From contig CAJFNQ010000022.1 of NCBI GenBank assembly GCA_904394975.1, positions 1 through 19,834 of the forward strand: a stretch of DNA of 19,834 nt. Reading direction: 5' to 3'. The notes beneath the pieces are model-generated. The model was not told the origin of the DNA and searched no databases. It worked only from the letters and a program-made list of their open reading frames with translations. This stretch comes from Metaruminococcus_A gallistercoris. GTDB lineage: Bacteria; Bacillota; Clostridia; Oscillospirales; Ruminococcaceae. Every line of letters begins with the position of its first letter. The stretch's first letter is position 1. Below are positions 1-8,221 of this stretch, piece by piece. Both the position numbers and the translations under genes were made by a program.

Positions 1-14
1 CTCCTGAAATGAAA

Positions 15-78
15 ATGCTCTAAGTGACTGCTTCACTAACCATGACAAAATCCATGATTAAGAAGTCACTTAGAGCAT
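15..78 (-). terminator. Long-looped inverted repeat downstream of the GH43-like gene, possible terminator
   Basis: Positions 15-29 (ATGCTCTAAGTGACT) and 64-78 (AGTCACTTAGAGCAT) are perfect 15-bp inverted repeats separated by 34 bases. One mismatch inward, three more pairs are possible (31-33 with 60-62). Read on the minus strand, the stem lies about 36 bases past the stop of the GH43-like gene and is followed by TTTTCATTT, so it could end that transcript. The loop is much longer than in a usual intrinsic terminator, so a mobile-element remnant or a regulator-binding dyad remains possible. Confidence 0.45.
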
Positions 79-114
79 ACATCTCCGTAAATGCTTTTTC
101 ATTTTGTTTTTCGC

Positions 115-1008
115 TCAGTCCATTAAGAACGGAACGTCATTTTCAAAACCGATTTTCTTTTTGGAAATATACCAGGTTTTTCCGTTATCCGCGCTTCCTT
201 GATAGAACAGATAAGCCTGACCGTCCTCATCACGGAATGCGAAAGGATGCCCGGACTCGCTCTCGTTCCAGCTGCCCGGTTCTCCGTTTGGAATAAACGG
301 CTCATAAAACACTCGTTCAAAATGGATTCCGTCTTTCGAAACCGCGCAGCCCACCTGCTGCGGCGTGCAGTTATAAGAGCCGCCGTAGAACAGATAAACC
401 AGTCCATTATTTACAATGGTTGCCGGCGCTTCAATGCACTGCCCTTCCCACTTGAGTTCCGGAGCGACCATGCTCTGGTCGACCAGCGGCTTCCACGCAT
501 CCCGAGAAAAATCAGAATCCAATGGGGCAAACGCGCCGCCCACCTTCTGAATCTTCATTTCGTGGTCTCTGGTCGCAAAATACATGAGCAGTTTATCGCC
601 AAACACGCACAGGTCCGCATCGATTGCTCTGCCACAGCACCAGTTATCATGCGGGCGGAAAACCGGATTTGTGGCATCTTTTTCAAAATGCACGCCGTCG
701 GTCGACACCGCATGACAAATCGCGTCTCTCGCGCCGTTGCCATAGGTCTGGTAAAACAGATGGACGACGCCGTTTAAAACGATCGCGCCCGGAGCGGCAA
801 TCCCGTTTTTCTCACACTCCTGAGTCGGCAAAACTCTGGAAATAACTTCCCAGCTTTCCAAATCATCCGATACGGCAACGCCGATTGACCATCCAACTGA
901 TTCTCCTGAACCCGGGATGGAATGATACAAATAATAGCGGTTTTTGTACTTAACAACTGCGGGATCTTTCGCAAAATGATCCGCGTCTTTGGTATTGGTA
1001 AACAGCAT
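115..1008 (-). CDS. GH43-like five-bladed beta-propeller glycoside hydrolase
   Basis: The 297-residue protein looks like a single catalytic beta-propeller of the GH43 type (clan GH-F and relatives), which hydrolyses arabinosides, xylosides or similar glycosides. Repeated blade signatures are visible: YYLYHS near the N-terminus, VHLFYQ, LLMYFA, VYLFYGG and AYLFYQG. Candidate acidic residues are the Asp in KDPAVV (general base position), the Asp in AIDADL and the Glu in CIEAPA (general acid position). There is no signal peptide, so the enzyme is probably cytoplasmic and acts on imported oligosaccharides. A GTG lies three codons upstream (1017), but it is only one base from the AAGGAG site; the ATG at 1008 has proper spacing of about ten bases and is preferred. 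The gene has its own promoter and lies beyond the arginine operon terminator, so it is probably monocistronic. Substrate cannot be read from the sequence. Confidence 0.72.
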   Translation of the reverse strand: MLFTNTKDADHFAKDPAVVKYKNRYYLYHSIPGSGESVGWSIGVAVSDDLESWEVISRVLPTQECEKNGIAAPGAIVLNGVVHLFYQTYGNGARDAICHAVSTDGVHFEKDATNPVFRPHDNWCCGRAIDADLCVFGDKLLMYFATRDHEMKIQKVGGAFAPLDSDFSRDAWKPLVDQSMVAPELKWEGQCIEAPATIVNNGLVYLFYGGSYNCTPQQVGCAVSKDGIHFERVFYEPFIPNGEPGSWNESESGHPFAFRDEDGQAYLFYQGSADNGKTWYISKKKIGFENDVPFLMD

Positions 1009-1083
1009 AGCAGGCACTCTCCTTCAAAAGTGGGCGTTGGAAGTCACACAACTCCCTTCATACAACCCAAACCTATACAACCG

Positions 1084-1112
1084 ATTATAGTGCGAACCCG
1101 GCAGGATTGCAA
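1084..1112 (-). promoter_or_regulatory. Promoter of the GH43-like gene
   Basis: On the minus strand a TTGCAA -35 element (1107-1112) and a perfect TATAAT -10 element (1084-1089) are separated by 17 bases. Predicted transcription start is near 1077, giving a leader of about 70 nucleotides. The direct repeat GGTTGTAT occurs twice with a 15-base period (1075-1082 and 1060-1067) around the start site and could be an operator. Confidence 0.7.
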
Positions 1113-1148
1113 TAGCATTTTCTGCTGTTTCATCCGCAAAATATGCGC

Positions 1149-1192
1149 AAAAACAGCCCGGCTGCTTACTTCGCAGAACCGGGCCGTTTTTT
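1149..1192. terminator. Bidirectional intrinsic terminator after argF
   Basis: The hairpin at 1154-1186 pairs CGGCCCGG with CCGGGCTG (one G-U pair) and continues inward with CTGC/GCAG. On the minus strand it is followed by five T residues (1153-1149), just after the argF stop; on the plus strand six T residues follow (1187-1192). It separates the arginine operon from the GH43-like gene. Confidence 0.85.
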
Positions 1193-1229
1193 ACGGTTTT
1201 GCCGATCATACCGTGCGGCAAAAACGCAT

Positions 1230-2147
1230 TTATTTCTTTGCGGTATCCTTCATGAGGGTGACCATGACCGCCTTCTGCGCGTGCAGACGGTTTTCCGCCT
1301 CTTCAAAGATTTCCTCCGCATGCTGTTCGAACACATCGGCGGTGATTTCTTCCCCGCGGTGAGCCGGCAGACAGTGCATGACAAGCGCATCCGGTTTCGC
1401 CACAGACATCACTTCAGCGTTGACCTGATAATTTTTGAAGATCTCACGGCGTTTTGCCGCTTCCTCTTCCTGTCCCATGGAAGCCCATACGTCAGTGAGG
1501 ATAACGTCGGCATTCTCCGCCGCTTTCATCACGTCGGACGTCATGGAGAAGCTGCCGTTTTCATAGGCATACTCAAACACCTCTTTGGACGGACGGTATT
1601 CGTCCGGGCAGGCGATGCTGACTTCCATTCCCGTCTTAATGCCGCCGACGATGAGAGAATTTGCCATATTGTTTCCATCACCGATATAACACATCTTAAG
1701 TCCCTGCAGCGTTCCTTTGAACTCACGGATGGTCATCAGATCCGCCAATACCTGGCAGGGATGGCAGAAATCAGTCAAACCGTTGATAACCGGAATCGTG
1801 CCGTATTTAGCAAGCGCTTCAACCTCTTCCTGGTCGAAAGTACGGATCATAATTCCGTCGAGGTAACGGGAAAGAACCCGCGCGGTATCCTCCACCGGTT
1901 CGCCACGGCCGATCTGCAGGTCACGCGCGCTCAAAAACAGCGCAGTACCGCCCAACTGGTACATACCGACCTCAAAGGAAACTCTGGTACGGGTGGATGC
2001 TTTCTGGAAGATCATTCCCAGCGTCTTTCCTTCCAGATGACGGTGCGGAATGCCGTATTTTTTCTCATATTTGAGCTGATCGGCAAGATTAAGCAGGTCA
2101 AAGATCTCCTCTTTGGAAAGATCCAGCATTTTTAACAGGTGTTTCAT
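1230..2147 (-). CDS. argF: Ornithine carbamoyltransferase
   Basis: This cytoplasmic enzyme transfers the carbamoyl group from carbamoyl phosphate to ornithine, forming citrulline in arginine synthesis. The 305-residue length is typical. The carbamoyl-phosphate binding motif STRTR is at residues 51-55, HPCQ at 129-132, the ornithine-binding DVWASMG at 219-225 and HCLPAHR with the active-site Cys at 258-264. These residues separate it from aspartate carbamoyltransferase. The ATG at 2147 is preferred because GGAGG lies five bases upstream; an upstream in-frame GTG at 2168 would include the ribosome site in the coding region. It is the last gene of the arginine operon, 40 bases after argD and directly before a strong terminator. 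No carbamoyl phosphate synthetase genes are in the window. It could in principle work in reverse in arginine breakdown, but its context is biosynthetic. Confidence 0.97.
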   Translation of the reverse strand: MKHLLKMLDLSKEEIFDLLNLADQLKYEKKYGIPHRHLEGKTLGMIFQKASTRTRVSFEVGMYQLGGTALFLSARDLQIGRGEPVEDTARVLSRYLDGIMIRTFDQEEVEALAKYGTIPVINGLTDFCHPCQVLADLMTIREFKGTLQGLKMCYIGDGNNMANSLIVGGIKTGMEVSIACPDEYRPSKEVFEYAYENGSFSMTSDVMKAAENADVILTDVWASMGQEEEAAKRREIFKNYQVNAEVMSVAKPDALVMHCLPAHRGEEITADVFEQHAEEIFEEAENRLHAQKAVMVTLMKDTAKK

Positions 2148-2187
2148 AATATCCTCCCTTGCAGGCACGGCGTTCGGCCGGCCGTTT

Positions 2188-3360
2188 TCATTTCAATACG
2201 CTTTTTAAAACAGCAAGCCCTTTTTCAAGCTCCGCCTCGGTAATGGTGAGCGGCGGAAGAAGGCGTACCTTTTCTTTTGCGGTCAGCACCAGCAAGCCGT
2301 TTTTCAGGCACTCTCCGGCAACCTCGCCCGCTTTTTTTGTTTTCAGGGAGATGCCGATCATCATCCCTTTTCCGGTCACACCGGTTACTTCAGAACACGG
2401 TTCCAGCGCCGCTTTGATCTGCTCAAACCGGCTTGCAACTCCGGCAAGGAAGTCAGTAGAAGGAACCTTTTCCATAACAACATTCGCCCCGGCACAGCAG
2501 ATGGGGTTTGCACCGAACGTAGAGCCGTGATCGCCCGGGCCGAACACAGTCTGGACCTTTTCGCCCAGCAGGACCGCGCCGATCGGCAGGCCGCCGCCCA
2601 ATCCTTTGGCGAGGGTGGTAATATCCGGCTTTATGCCAAACCACTCGGATGCCAGAAACTTACCGGTACGTCCTACACCGGTCTGAACCTCGTCGGCGAT
2701 CAAAAGAATATCTTTTTCCGCGCAATAAGCGGCAAGCTCATTCACAAAATCCGCATCCAGCGGAAGAACACCGCCTTCGCCCTGGATGAATTCCAGCATG
2801 ACGGCACAAACTTTATCGCTCAGTTTTTCTTTAACAGCCGCCATATCGTTCGCGGGAGCGTAATCAAAGTCCCCGGTAAACGGGAAGAAAAACTGATGGA
2901 AATGATCCTGCCCAGTTGCGGAAAGGGTGGTCACGGTTCTGCCATGAAACGAGTTTTTTAAGGTGACGATGGTAGAACGTCCTTCTCCGTAACGGTCAAA
3001 GCTGTATTTTCTTGCTACCTTGATTGCGCCTTCGTTTGCTTCTGCACCGGAATTTCCGAAAAACACTTTTTTATATCCGGTCGTTTCGCAAAGGGTTTTG
3101 GCGAGCTTCGCGCCCGGCTCGGTAAAATACAGGTTGGAAACATGGTTAAGACACTGCGCCTGTTTTGCAACAGCGGCCGACCAGTCATCATCACAAAAAC
3201 CGAGAGAATTAACCCCAATCCCACTGGTGAAATCAATGTATTCTTTGCCGTCTGCGTCAAAGCAGGTGGCATTTTTCCCTTCTTTTAAGACAACCGGAAA
3301 ACGCGCGTAAGTCGGCGCGATATATTCCTTATCCATTGCCATAACATCTGCTGTGTCCAT
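2188..3360 (-). CDS. argD: Acetylornithine aminotransferase
   Basis: This PLP-dependent class III aminotransferase exchanges amino groups between glutamate and N-acetylglutamate semialdehyde, giving N-acetylornithine. In the 390-residue product the phosphate-binding GNSGAEANE is at 102-110, the conserved Asp that contacts the PLP ring is in ADEVQTGVGRTG (D223), and the Schiff-base Lys is K252 in TLAKGLGGGLP. An in-frame ATG at 3390 overlaps the argB stop codon by one base but has no Shine-Dalgarno site. The ATG at 3360, preceded by AGGCGG, begins at MDTADVMAMDKEYIAPTY, which fits the usual N-terminus of this family. If the upstream ATG is used, translation would be coupled to argB. Class III enzymes include succinylornithine and GABA aminotransferases, but the operon position supports ArgD. 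Confidence 0.95.
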   Translation of the reverse strand: MDTADVMAMDKEYIAPTYARFPVVLKEGKNATCFDADGKEYIDFTSGIGVNSLGFCDDDWSAAVAKQAQCLNHVSNLYFTEPGAKLAKTLCETTGYKKVFFGNSGAEANEGAIKVARKYSFDRYGEGRSTIVTLKNSFHGRTVTTLSATGQDHFHQFFFPFTGDFDYAPANDMAAVKEKLSDKVCAVMLEFIQGEGGVLPLDADFVNELAAYCAEKDILLIADEVQTGVGRTGKFLASEWFGIKPDITTLAKGLGGGLPIGAVLLGEKVQTVFGPGDHGSTFGANPICCAGANVVMEKVPSTDFLAGVASRFEQIKAALEPCSEVTGVTGKGMMIGISLKTKKAGEVAGECLKNGLLVLTAKEKVRLLPPLTITEAELEKGLAVLKSVLK

Positions 3361-3389
3361 CTTTTTCCGCCTTTCTGCCGGTCTTGCCA

Positions 3390-4247
3390 TTAAAGGAACA
3401 TGGTACCGATACCTTCATTGGAAAGCATCTCAATCAAAATAGAGTGCGGGATTCGTCCGTCAATGATAAACGCACGGTTGACTCCGCGCCGCACCGCTTC
3501 CACACAGCACTGAATTTTCGGAATCATGCCGCCCGAAATAATTCCTTGATTGATGAGATACGGCACTTCGCTGACCTGCACCACAGGAATAAGAGTCTCT
3601 TCGTCGTCTTTATCCCGCAGAAGGCCACGGATATCGGTCATGAGAATGACGTTTTCCGCACCCAGTGCTGAAGCAATCCGCGCGGCAGCGGTATCAGCGT
3701 TGATGTTATAAACCTGACCGTCTTCATCCGCAGCAACCGTCGCAATAACCGGAATATAGCCGTTATCCAGCGCGTTGACAATGGGATCGACCTGAATGCC
3801 GGTGATATCGCCAACATAGCCAAGATCGTCCTTTCCCTCCAGCTTTTTGACCGAGATCATGCCGCCGTCGGTACCGCAAAGGCCAAGCGCTTTGCCGCCG
3901 TGGTTCTGCAAAAAGGAAACAAGGCTTTTGTTGACCTTTCCGGCGAGCACCATCTGTACAATATCTGCCGTGTCGCCGTCGGTATACCGCAGACCGTTGA
4001 CAAACCGGCTCTCAATGCCCACCCGGTCAAGCATGGCGTTAATTTCCGGCCCGCCTCCGTGCACCAGCACCACTTTAATGCCGATTAGGGAAAGCAGCAC
4101 AACGTCAGACATGACGGCCTGTTTAAGCTCATCATCAATCATCGCGTTGCCGCCGTACTTTACAACGACCACCTTGTTGTAATACTTCTGAATATAGGGA
4201 AGCGCGTCTACCAGGACTTTTGCCTTTTCTTCATTGCTGATCTTCAT
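3390..4247 (-). CDS. argB: Acetylglutamate kinase (arginine-sensitive type)
   Basis: This enzyme phosphorylates N-acetylglutamate with ATP, the second step of arginine synthesis and the usual control point when ArgJ recycles the acetyl group. The 285-residue product shows the amino acid kinase fold: VVVVKYGG with the catalytic Lys at residue 30, VLVHGGGPEINAML, GLCGTDGG, and NINADTAAARIA in the nucleotide-binding half. About 26 residues precede the first strand and include ALPYIQKYY, matching the extra N-terminal helix of hexameric, arginine-inhibited kinases. The C-terminus carries PHSILIEMLSNEGIGTM, which resembles the arginine-site signature. The ATG at 4247 is chosen over the GTG at 4256 because the GGGGTG ribosome site ends six bases before it. 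The stop codon TAA abuts a possible argD ATG. Confidence 0.96.
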   Translation of the reverse strand: MKISNEEKAKVLVDALPYIQKYYNKVVVVKYGGNAMIDDELKQAVMSDVVLLSLIGIKVVLVHGGGPEINAMLDRVGIESRFVNGLRYTDGDTADIVQMVLAGKVNKSLVSFLQNHGGKALGLCGTDGGMISVKKLEGKDDLGYVGDITGIQVDPIVNALDNGYIPVIATVAADEDGQVYNINADTAAARIASALGAENVILMTDIRGLLRDKDDEETLIPVVQVSEVPYLINQGIISGGMIPKIQCCVEAVRRGVNRAFIIDGRIPHSILIEMLSNEGIGTMFL

Positions 4248-4331
4248 TGCATTCACCCCATAATTGATCGATTGTTTTTATCATTCTGCGGCCGAAAACC
4301 CTACACCGGTCGCCCAAACAGGGAACCCGTA

Positions 4332-5567
4332 TCAGGTACGATAATCCCCGTTGATCTTCACATAATCATATGTCAGGTCACAGCCCCACGCAATGGCGCT
4401 GGCGTCACCATCGTTAAGGTGGATGATGATCTTGATTTCATCCTCCAAAAGAATCTCTTTTGCCCGGACTTCATCCACCCAGACACCCGCACCGTGTTCA
4501 CAGACCTTAATGGTCCCCTTGCGCGAACTCAACAGTACTTCGATTTCATCCACATGGAACTCCGCGTCGGTATAACCAATCGCACAGAGAATCCGCCCCC
4601 AGTTGGCGTCGGCACCGAACATAGCCGCTTTGAACAGCGAGGAGGTAATAACCGACTTGGCAACCTTTTTCGCGGTCGTTTCATCCGGCGCACCGTCAAC
4701 TGCGCATTCCAGCAGTTTTGTCGCGCCTTCACCGTCACGCGCGAGGTCACGGGAAAGGTTCATGAGAAGCGCATACAGCGCATTGACAAACATCTCATAA
4801 TCCGGACCTTCGCCGTGAATCTCGTCATTTCCCGCAAGACCGGAAGCCATGATGGCACACATGTCGTTGGTTGAGGTATCACCATCAATGCTGATCATGT
4901 TAAAAGTTTTATCCGCCACCAGTTTCAGGGCTTTCTGAAGCCATTCCGAATCAATGCACACATCAGTGGTCAAAAAGCAGAGCATGGTTGCCATGTTGGG
5001 ATGAATCATCCCGCTGCCTTTGGCGATTCCGCCAATCACGCACTGCTTACCACCCAGTTCAAAGGTCACCGAAAGGTTTTTCGGAAAAGTATCGGTCGTC
5101 ATAATCGCTTTAGCGGCAAGCAAGCTTCCATCTGTGGAAAGAGAAACAGCCAAAGGTTTTACATGCAGAGCAATCGGCTCAATCGGAAGCGGCATGCCGA
5201 TTACGCCGGTAGAACAGACGATTACATCGTCCGCCGAAATACCAAGCGCATTTCCAGCGAGCTCACACATCTGCTCCGCGACCTGCTCACCATTGGCATT
5301 ACAGGTGTTTGCGTTTCCGCTGTTGCAGATAACAGCACGCGCGGTGCCATTGGCAAGGTGGCGCTTTGTTACCGCCAACGGTGCACCCTTTACCTTATTC
5401 TGGGTGTAGATTGCCGCCGCGCTGCACGGCACTTTGCAGCTGATGAGCGCCAAATCCTCTTTTTCCTTATTTTTCCGAATACCGCAGTGGATGCCGGACG
5501 CCGTAAATCCTTTTGGCGCGCAGACGCCTCCTTCGGTAAAATCAATCCCTTTAAACTGAATCAGCAT
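4332..5567 (-). CDS. argJ: Bifunctional ornithine acetyltransferase / N-acetylglutamate synthase
   Basis: ArgJ moves the acetyl group from N-acetylornithine to glutamate, and in many bacteria it also makes N-acetylglutamate from acetyl-CoA. The 411-residue product has the self-cleavage motif KGSGMIHPNMATML at 184-197. Cleavage between Ala193 and Thr194 would create the catalytic N-terminal Thr of the beta chain. TQNKVKGAP, CNSGNANTCN, STGVIG and GDTSTND are other family blocks, and the C-terminus DYVKINGDYRT is typical. The ATG at 5567 gives the usual N-terminus; the longer frame would need a TTG at 5603. A GAGGAG site lies 13 bases upstream, rather far. Because argE and argA are absent from this operon, ArgJ is expected to close the cyclic pathway. 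Whether it is mono- or bifunctional cannot be decided from sequence alone. Confidence 0.96.
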   Translation of the reverse strand: MLIQFKGIDFTEGGVCAPKGFTASGIHCGIRKNKEKEDLALISCKVPCSAAAIYTQNKVKGAPLAVTKRHLANGTARAVICNSGNANTCNANGEQVAEQMCELAGNALGISADDVIVCSTGVIGMPLPIEPIALHVKPLAVSLSTDGSLLAAKAIMTTDTFPKNLSVTFELGGKQCVIGGIAKGSGMIHPNMATMLCFLTTDVCIDSEWLQKALKLVADKTFNMISIDGDTSTNDMCAIMASGLAGNDEIHGEGPDYEMFVNALYALLMNLSRDLARDGEGATKLLECAVDGAPDETTAKKVAKSVITSSLFKAAMFGADANWGRILCAIGYTDAEFHVDEIEVLLSSRKGTIKVCEHGAGVWVDEVRAKEILLEDEIKIIIHLNDGDASAIAWGCDLTYDYVKINGDYRT

Positions 5568-5626
5568 GACTTCTCGTTTCTCCTCTTTGTTTTGTCTGTG
5601 CAAAAATTATTCGATTGATTCGTCTG

Positions 5627-6661
5627 TTAAAACGCCGGAGGTATCATATCAAGTCCGGCGGTTTCATTAAGCCCGCACGCAATGTTCATATTCTGAAGCG
5701 CCTGCCCTGCCGCGCCTTTTACCATGTTGTCAATGGCGGACGCTACAATCAGGCGGCCAGTACGTTCATCAAGATGCAGGGAAACATCGCAGTAGTTAGA
5801 CATCCGAACATTTTTCAGATTAACCGCCTGCCCTTTTTCCAACACTCGCACAAACGGTTCGTTCTTGTAAAACTCTTTGTAGCAGGCATATACATCGTCC
5901 CAATTCATCTTCCCAGCCAGAGAAGCATAAATCGTGGATACAATACCGCGGTTGAGCGGAAGCAGGTGCGGCACAAAAGTGACGAGCAGTTTCTCTCCGG
6001 CCAGCTCTGATAGGGTCTGTTCAATCTCAGGCGTATGCCGGTGAGCGGCAATCTTATACGGGGAAAACGCCTCGTTGCAATCCGGAAAATGGGTGGTCTG
6101 AGAAAGCCCGCGTCCCGCTCCAGTCACGCCGGATTTGCTGTCGATCACAATTCCATCGCTCTTGATGAGCCCATTCTTTAACGCGGGAGCCAGCGCCAGC
6201 GCGATACTGGTGGGGTAACAACCGGGGTTACCGATGATCTTCACACCTTTAAGGCGATCTCTATGGAGTTCAGGAATACAGTAAGCCGCCTGTGCGTGCA
6301 GTTCAGGTTTGTTATAGTTAAGCCCGTACCACTCGTTGTAATCCGCTTCATCGGCAAGCCGAAAGTCAGCGCCGAGGTCAATGAACAGCGCGCCTTTTTT
6401 GACGCATTTTTCAGCAAGCGGCTCACACAGTCCGTGCGGCAGAGACGCAAACACAACATCGCTTTTTTCGATTACGGTATCTTCATCCGCCAGCACATCC
6501 TCACAGATGTCCTTTAAATTCGGATACACTTCACAGATGGGCTTTCCCTCAAAGCTCACCGAAGAAAGCGCCACAATCGTAACATTCGGGTGACGCATCG
6601 CAATGCGCAGAAGCTCAGCTCCTGCATATCCGGTCGCGCCGATAATTCCAATTTTGATCAT
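5627..6661 (-). CDS. argC: N-acetyl-gamma-glutamyl-phosphate reductase
   Basis: ArgC reduces N-acetylglutamyl phosphate with NADPH to the semialdehyde, the third step of the pathway. The 344-residue product starts with the nucleotide-binding loop GIIGATGYAGAEL (residues 5-17), carries the catalytic Cys148 in GNPGCYPTS, and has SGVTGAGR and HRHTPEIEQ downstream, all typical of the ArgC type 1 family. The ATG at 6661 is close to a GAAGGA site (short spacing) with GGGG a little further upstream; the in-frame codon at 6700 is TTG and unlikely. The gene lies 45 bases after argH and 59 bases before argJ, in the operon. Other semialdehyde dehydrogenases such as Asd share the fold but lack these blocks. 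Confidence 0.96.
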   Translation of the reverse strand: MIKIGIIGATGYAGAELLRIAMRHPNVTIVALSSVSFEGKPICEVYPNLKDICEDVLADEDTVIEKSDVVFASLPHGLCEPLAEKCVKKGALFIDLGADFRLADEADYNEWYGLNYNKPELHAQAAYCIPELHRDRLKGVKIIGNPGCYPTSIALALAPALKNGLIKSDGIVIDSKSGVTGAGRGLSQTTHFPDCNEAFSPYKIAAHRHTPEIEQTLSELAGEKLLVTFVPHLLPLNRGIVSTIYASLAGKMNWDDVYACYKEFYKNEPFVRVLEKGQAVNLKNVRMSNYCDVSLHLDERTGRLIVASAIDNMVKGAAGQALQNMNIACGLNETAGLDMIPPAF

Positions 6662-6706
6662 ATTCCTTCGCCCCTTTTCTGCCAACCGGCAGAGCGTCAA
6701 GATTGT

Positions 6707-8092
6707 TTAATCCTCATACTGCTTCAATGCGGTTTCCGCACGCTCAATCTGTGCCGAAACGCACTCGGGAGCCGGGCCGCCATACACCAACCGCCCTTTT
6801 ACGCAGGTTTCAAGACTGATGGCTTCGTACACATCCTCATCGAACAATTCGCAGGAAGCCTTGTACTGCTCAAGCGGCAGTGTTTCCAGGGTAAGCCCCT
6901 GTTTGATACAGCTCGCAACCAATTCGCCGGTGCATTTATAAGCATCGCGGAACGGCAATCCTTTTTTGACCAGATAATCCGCACAGTCGGTAGCGTTAAT
7001 AAACCCTTTTGCCGCGGCAGCGCGCATATTGTCTTTGAGCACCGTCATGGTAGCGAGCATGGGAATAAAGGTGGAGAGACAGAGTTTAACAGTATCCAGC
7101 GCGTCAAAAATCGCTTCCTTGTCTTCCTGCATATCTTTGTTATAAGCCAGTGGAAGGCCTTTCATCATAGTGAGCAGAGTGGTAAGGTCGCCGAACACGC
7201 GCCCCGCTTTGCCGCGGATGAGTTCGGTTACATCCGGATTCTTCTTCTGCGGCATGATGCTGGAACCAGTTGCGTAAGCATCATCCAGTTCAATGAATTT
7301 AAACTCCCAGGAGCACCAAAGGATGATCTCCTCACTAAACCGGGAAAGATGTACCATCAAGATAGAGAGCGCAGCCGCGAGTTCCATGCAGAAATCCCGG
7401 TCGGATACGCCGTCCAAGCTGTTTTCGGTCACGCCATCCATTTCCAGTGCTTTCGCGACCGCCATACGGTCGAGCGGATAGGTCGTACCGGCCAGCGCAC
7501 CGCTGCCGAGCGGAGAGTAATTCATCCGCTTTTTCACATCATCCAGACGGGAAAGATCACGCAGGAGCATCTGCGCATACGCCATCAGATGATGCGCAAA
7601 GGTAATGGGCTGTGCCCGCTGAAGGTGGGTGTAACCCGGCATAACCGTTTCGGTATGCTGTTTTGCGATGTCGCACAGAGTTTTGACCAGCTCTTTAACA
7701 AGCTGCTTGACCTCCGCAATCTCATCTCTCAGGCAGAGCCGGATGTCCAGCGCGACCTGATCGTTCCGGCTTCGCGCGGTATGCAGCCGTTTTCCGGTAC
7801 TTCCCAGCCGTTTGGTCAGCTCCGCTTCCACAAACATGTGGATATCTTCCGCTGTAGGGTCGATGGCGAGCGCTCCGCTCTCCAAATCAGCCAAAATGCC
7901 TTCCAGCCCTTTACAGATGGTTTCCGCTTCCTCCGCGTTGATGATTCCCATTGCGCCGAGCATGGTAGCATGTGCGATGCTTCCGTGAATGTCCTGTTTA
8001 TACATCCGCTGATCGAACGAAATGGATGAGTTAAAGTCATTTACCCGGGAATCGACTTCCTTCTGGAAGCGCCCGGCCCACATTTTTGCCAT
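6707..8092 (-). CDS. argH: Argininosuccinate lyase
   Basis: ArgH splits argininosuccinate into arginine and fumarate, the last step of the pathway. It belongs to the fumarase/aspartase superfamily and acts as a homotetramer. The 461-residue protein starts MAKMWAGRF as usual, with SRNDQVALD near 108-116, THLQRAQP at 155-162 and the signature GSSIMPQKKNPD at 276-287, whose Ser lies in the mobile catalytic loop. The ATG at 8092 is supported by AAAGGA about eleven bases upstream and by the family N-terminus. It follows argG after a 129-base gap holding a hairpin (8151-8176) and is followed closely by argC. No oddities are seen in the coding sequence. A long open frame on the opposite strand is a codon-use shadow. 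Confidence 0.97.
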   Translation of the reverse strand: MAKMWAGRFQKEVDSRVNDFNSSISFDQRMYKQDIHGSIAHATMLGAMGIINAEEAETICKGLEGILADLESGALAIDPTAEDIHMFVEAELTKRLGSTGKRLHTARSRNDQVALDIRLCLRDEIAEVKQLVKELVKTLCDIAKQHTETVMPGYTHLQRAQPITFAHHLMAYAQMLLRDLSRLDDVKKRMNYSPLGSGALAGTTYPLDRMAVAKALEMDGVTENSLDGVSDRDFCMELAAALSILMVHLSRFSEEIILWCSWEFKFIELDDAYATGSSIMPQKKNPDVTELIRGKAGRVFGDLTTLLTMMKGLPLAYNKDMQEDKEAIFDALDTVKLCLSTFIPMLATMTVLKDNMRAAAAKGFINATDCADYLVKKGLPFRDAYKCTGELVASCIKQGLTLETLPLEQYKASCELFDEDVYEAISLETCVKGRLVYGGPAPECVSAQIERAETALKQYED

Positions 8093-8150
8093 AGAATAAT
8101 TGTCCTTTCGGGTAATATCCCGGCCATAAAAGCGGCCTTGTTTGAAAGAA

Positions 8151-8176
8151 GCCGGTCAGGTTTTATCCTGCCCGGC
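8151..8176 (-). other. Hairpin in the argG-argH intergenic region
   Basis: On the minus strand GCCGG-G-CAGG, loop ATAAAA, CCTG-A-CCGGC forms a nine-pair stem with one internal mismatch. It is followed by TTCTTTC rather than a clean T-run, so it would be a weak terminator at best. A role as a partial terminator, RNA-processing site or mRNA stabiliser that sets argG apart from the rest of the operon is possible. Confidence 0.4.
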
Positions 8177-8221
8177 GTTCTGTTTTATTCTGTTTTTTAC
8201 CGTTCACACGGTTTCAAAAGC

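Noticed and set aside
1143..2135. 330-residue open frame on the plus strand opposite argF
   Set aside because: It starts inside the terminator hairpin and is a shadow of argF.
6590..8029. 479-residue open frame on the plus strand opposite argH
   Set aside because: It lies entirely over argH and argC, has no ribosome site and no recognisable motif. It reflects the codon use of the real genes.
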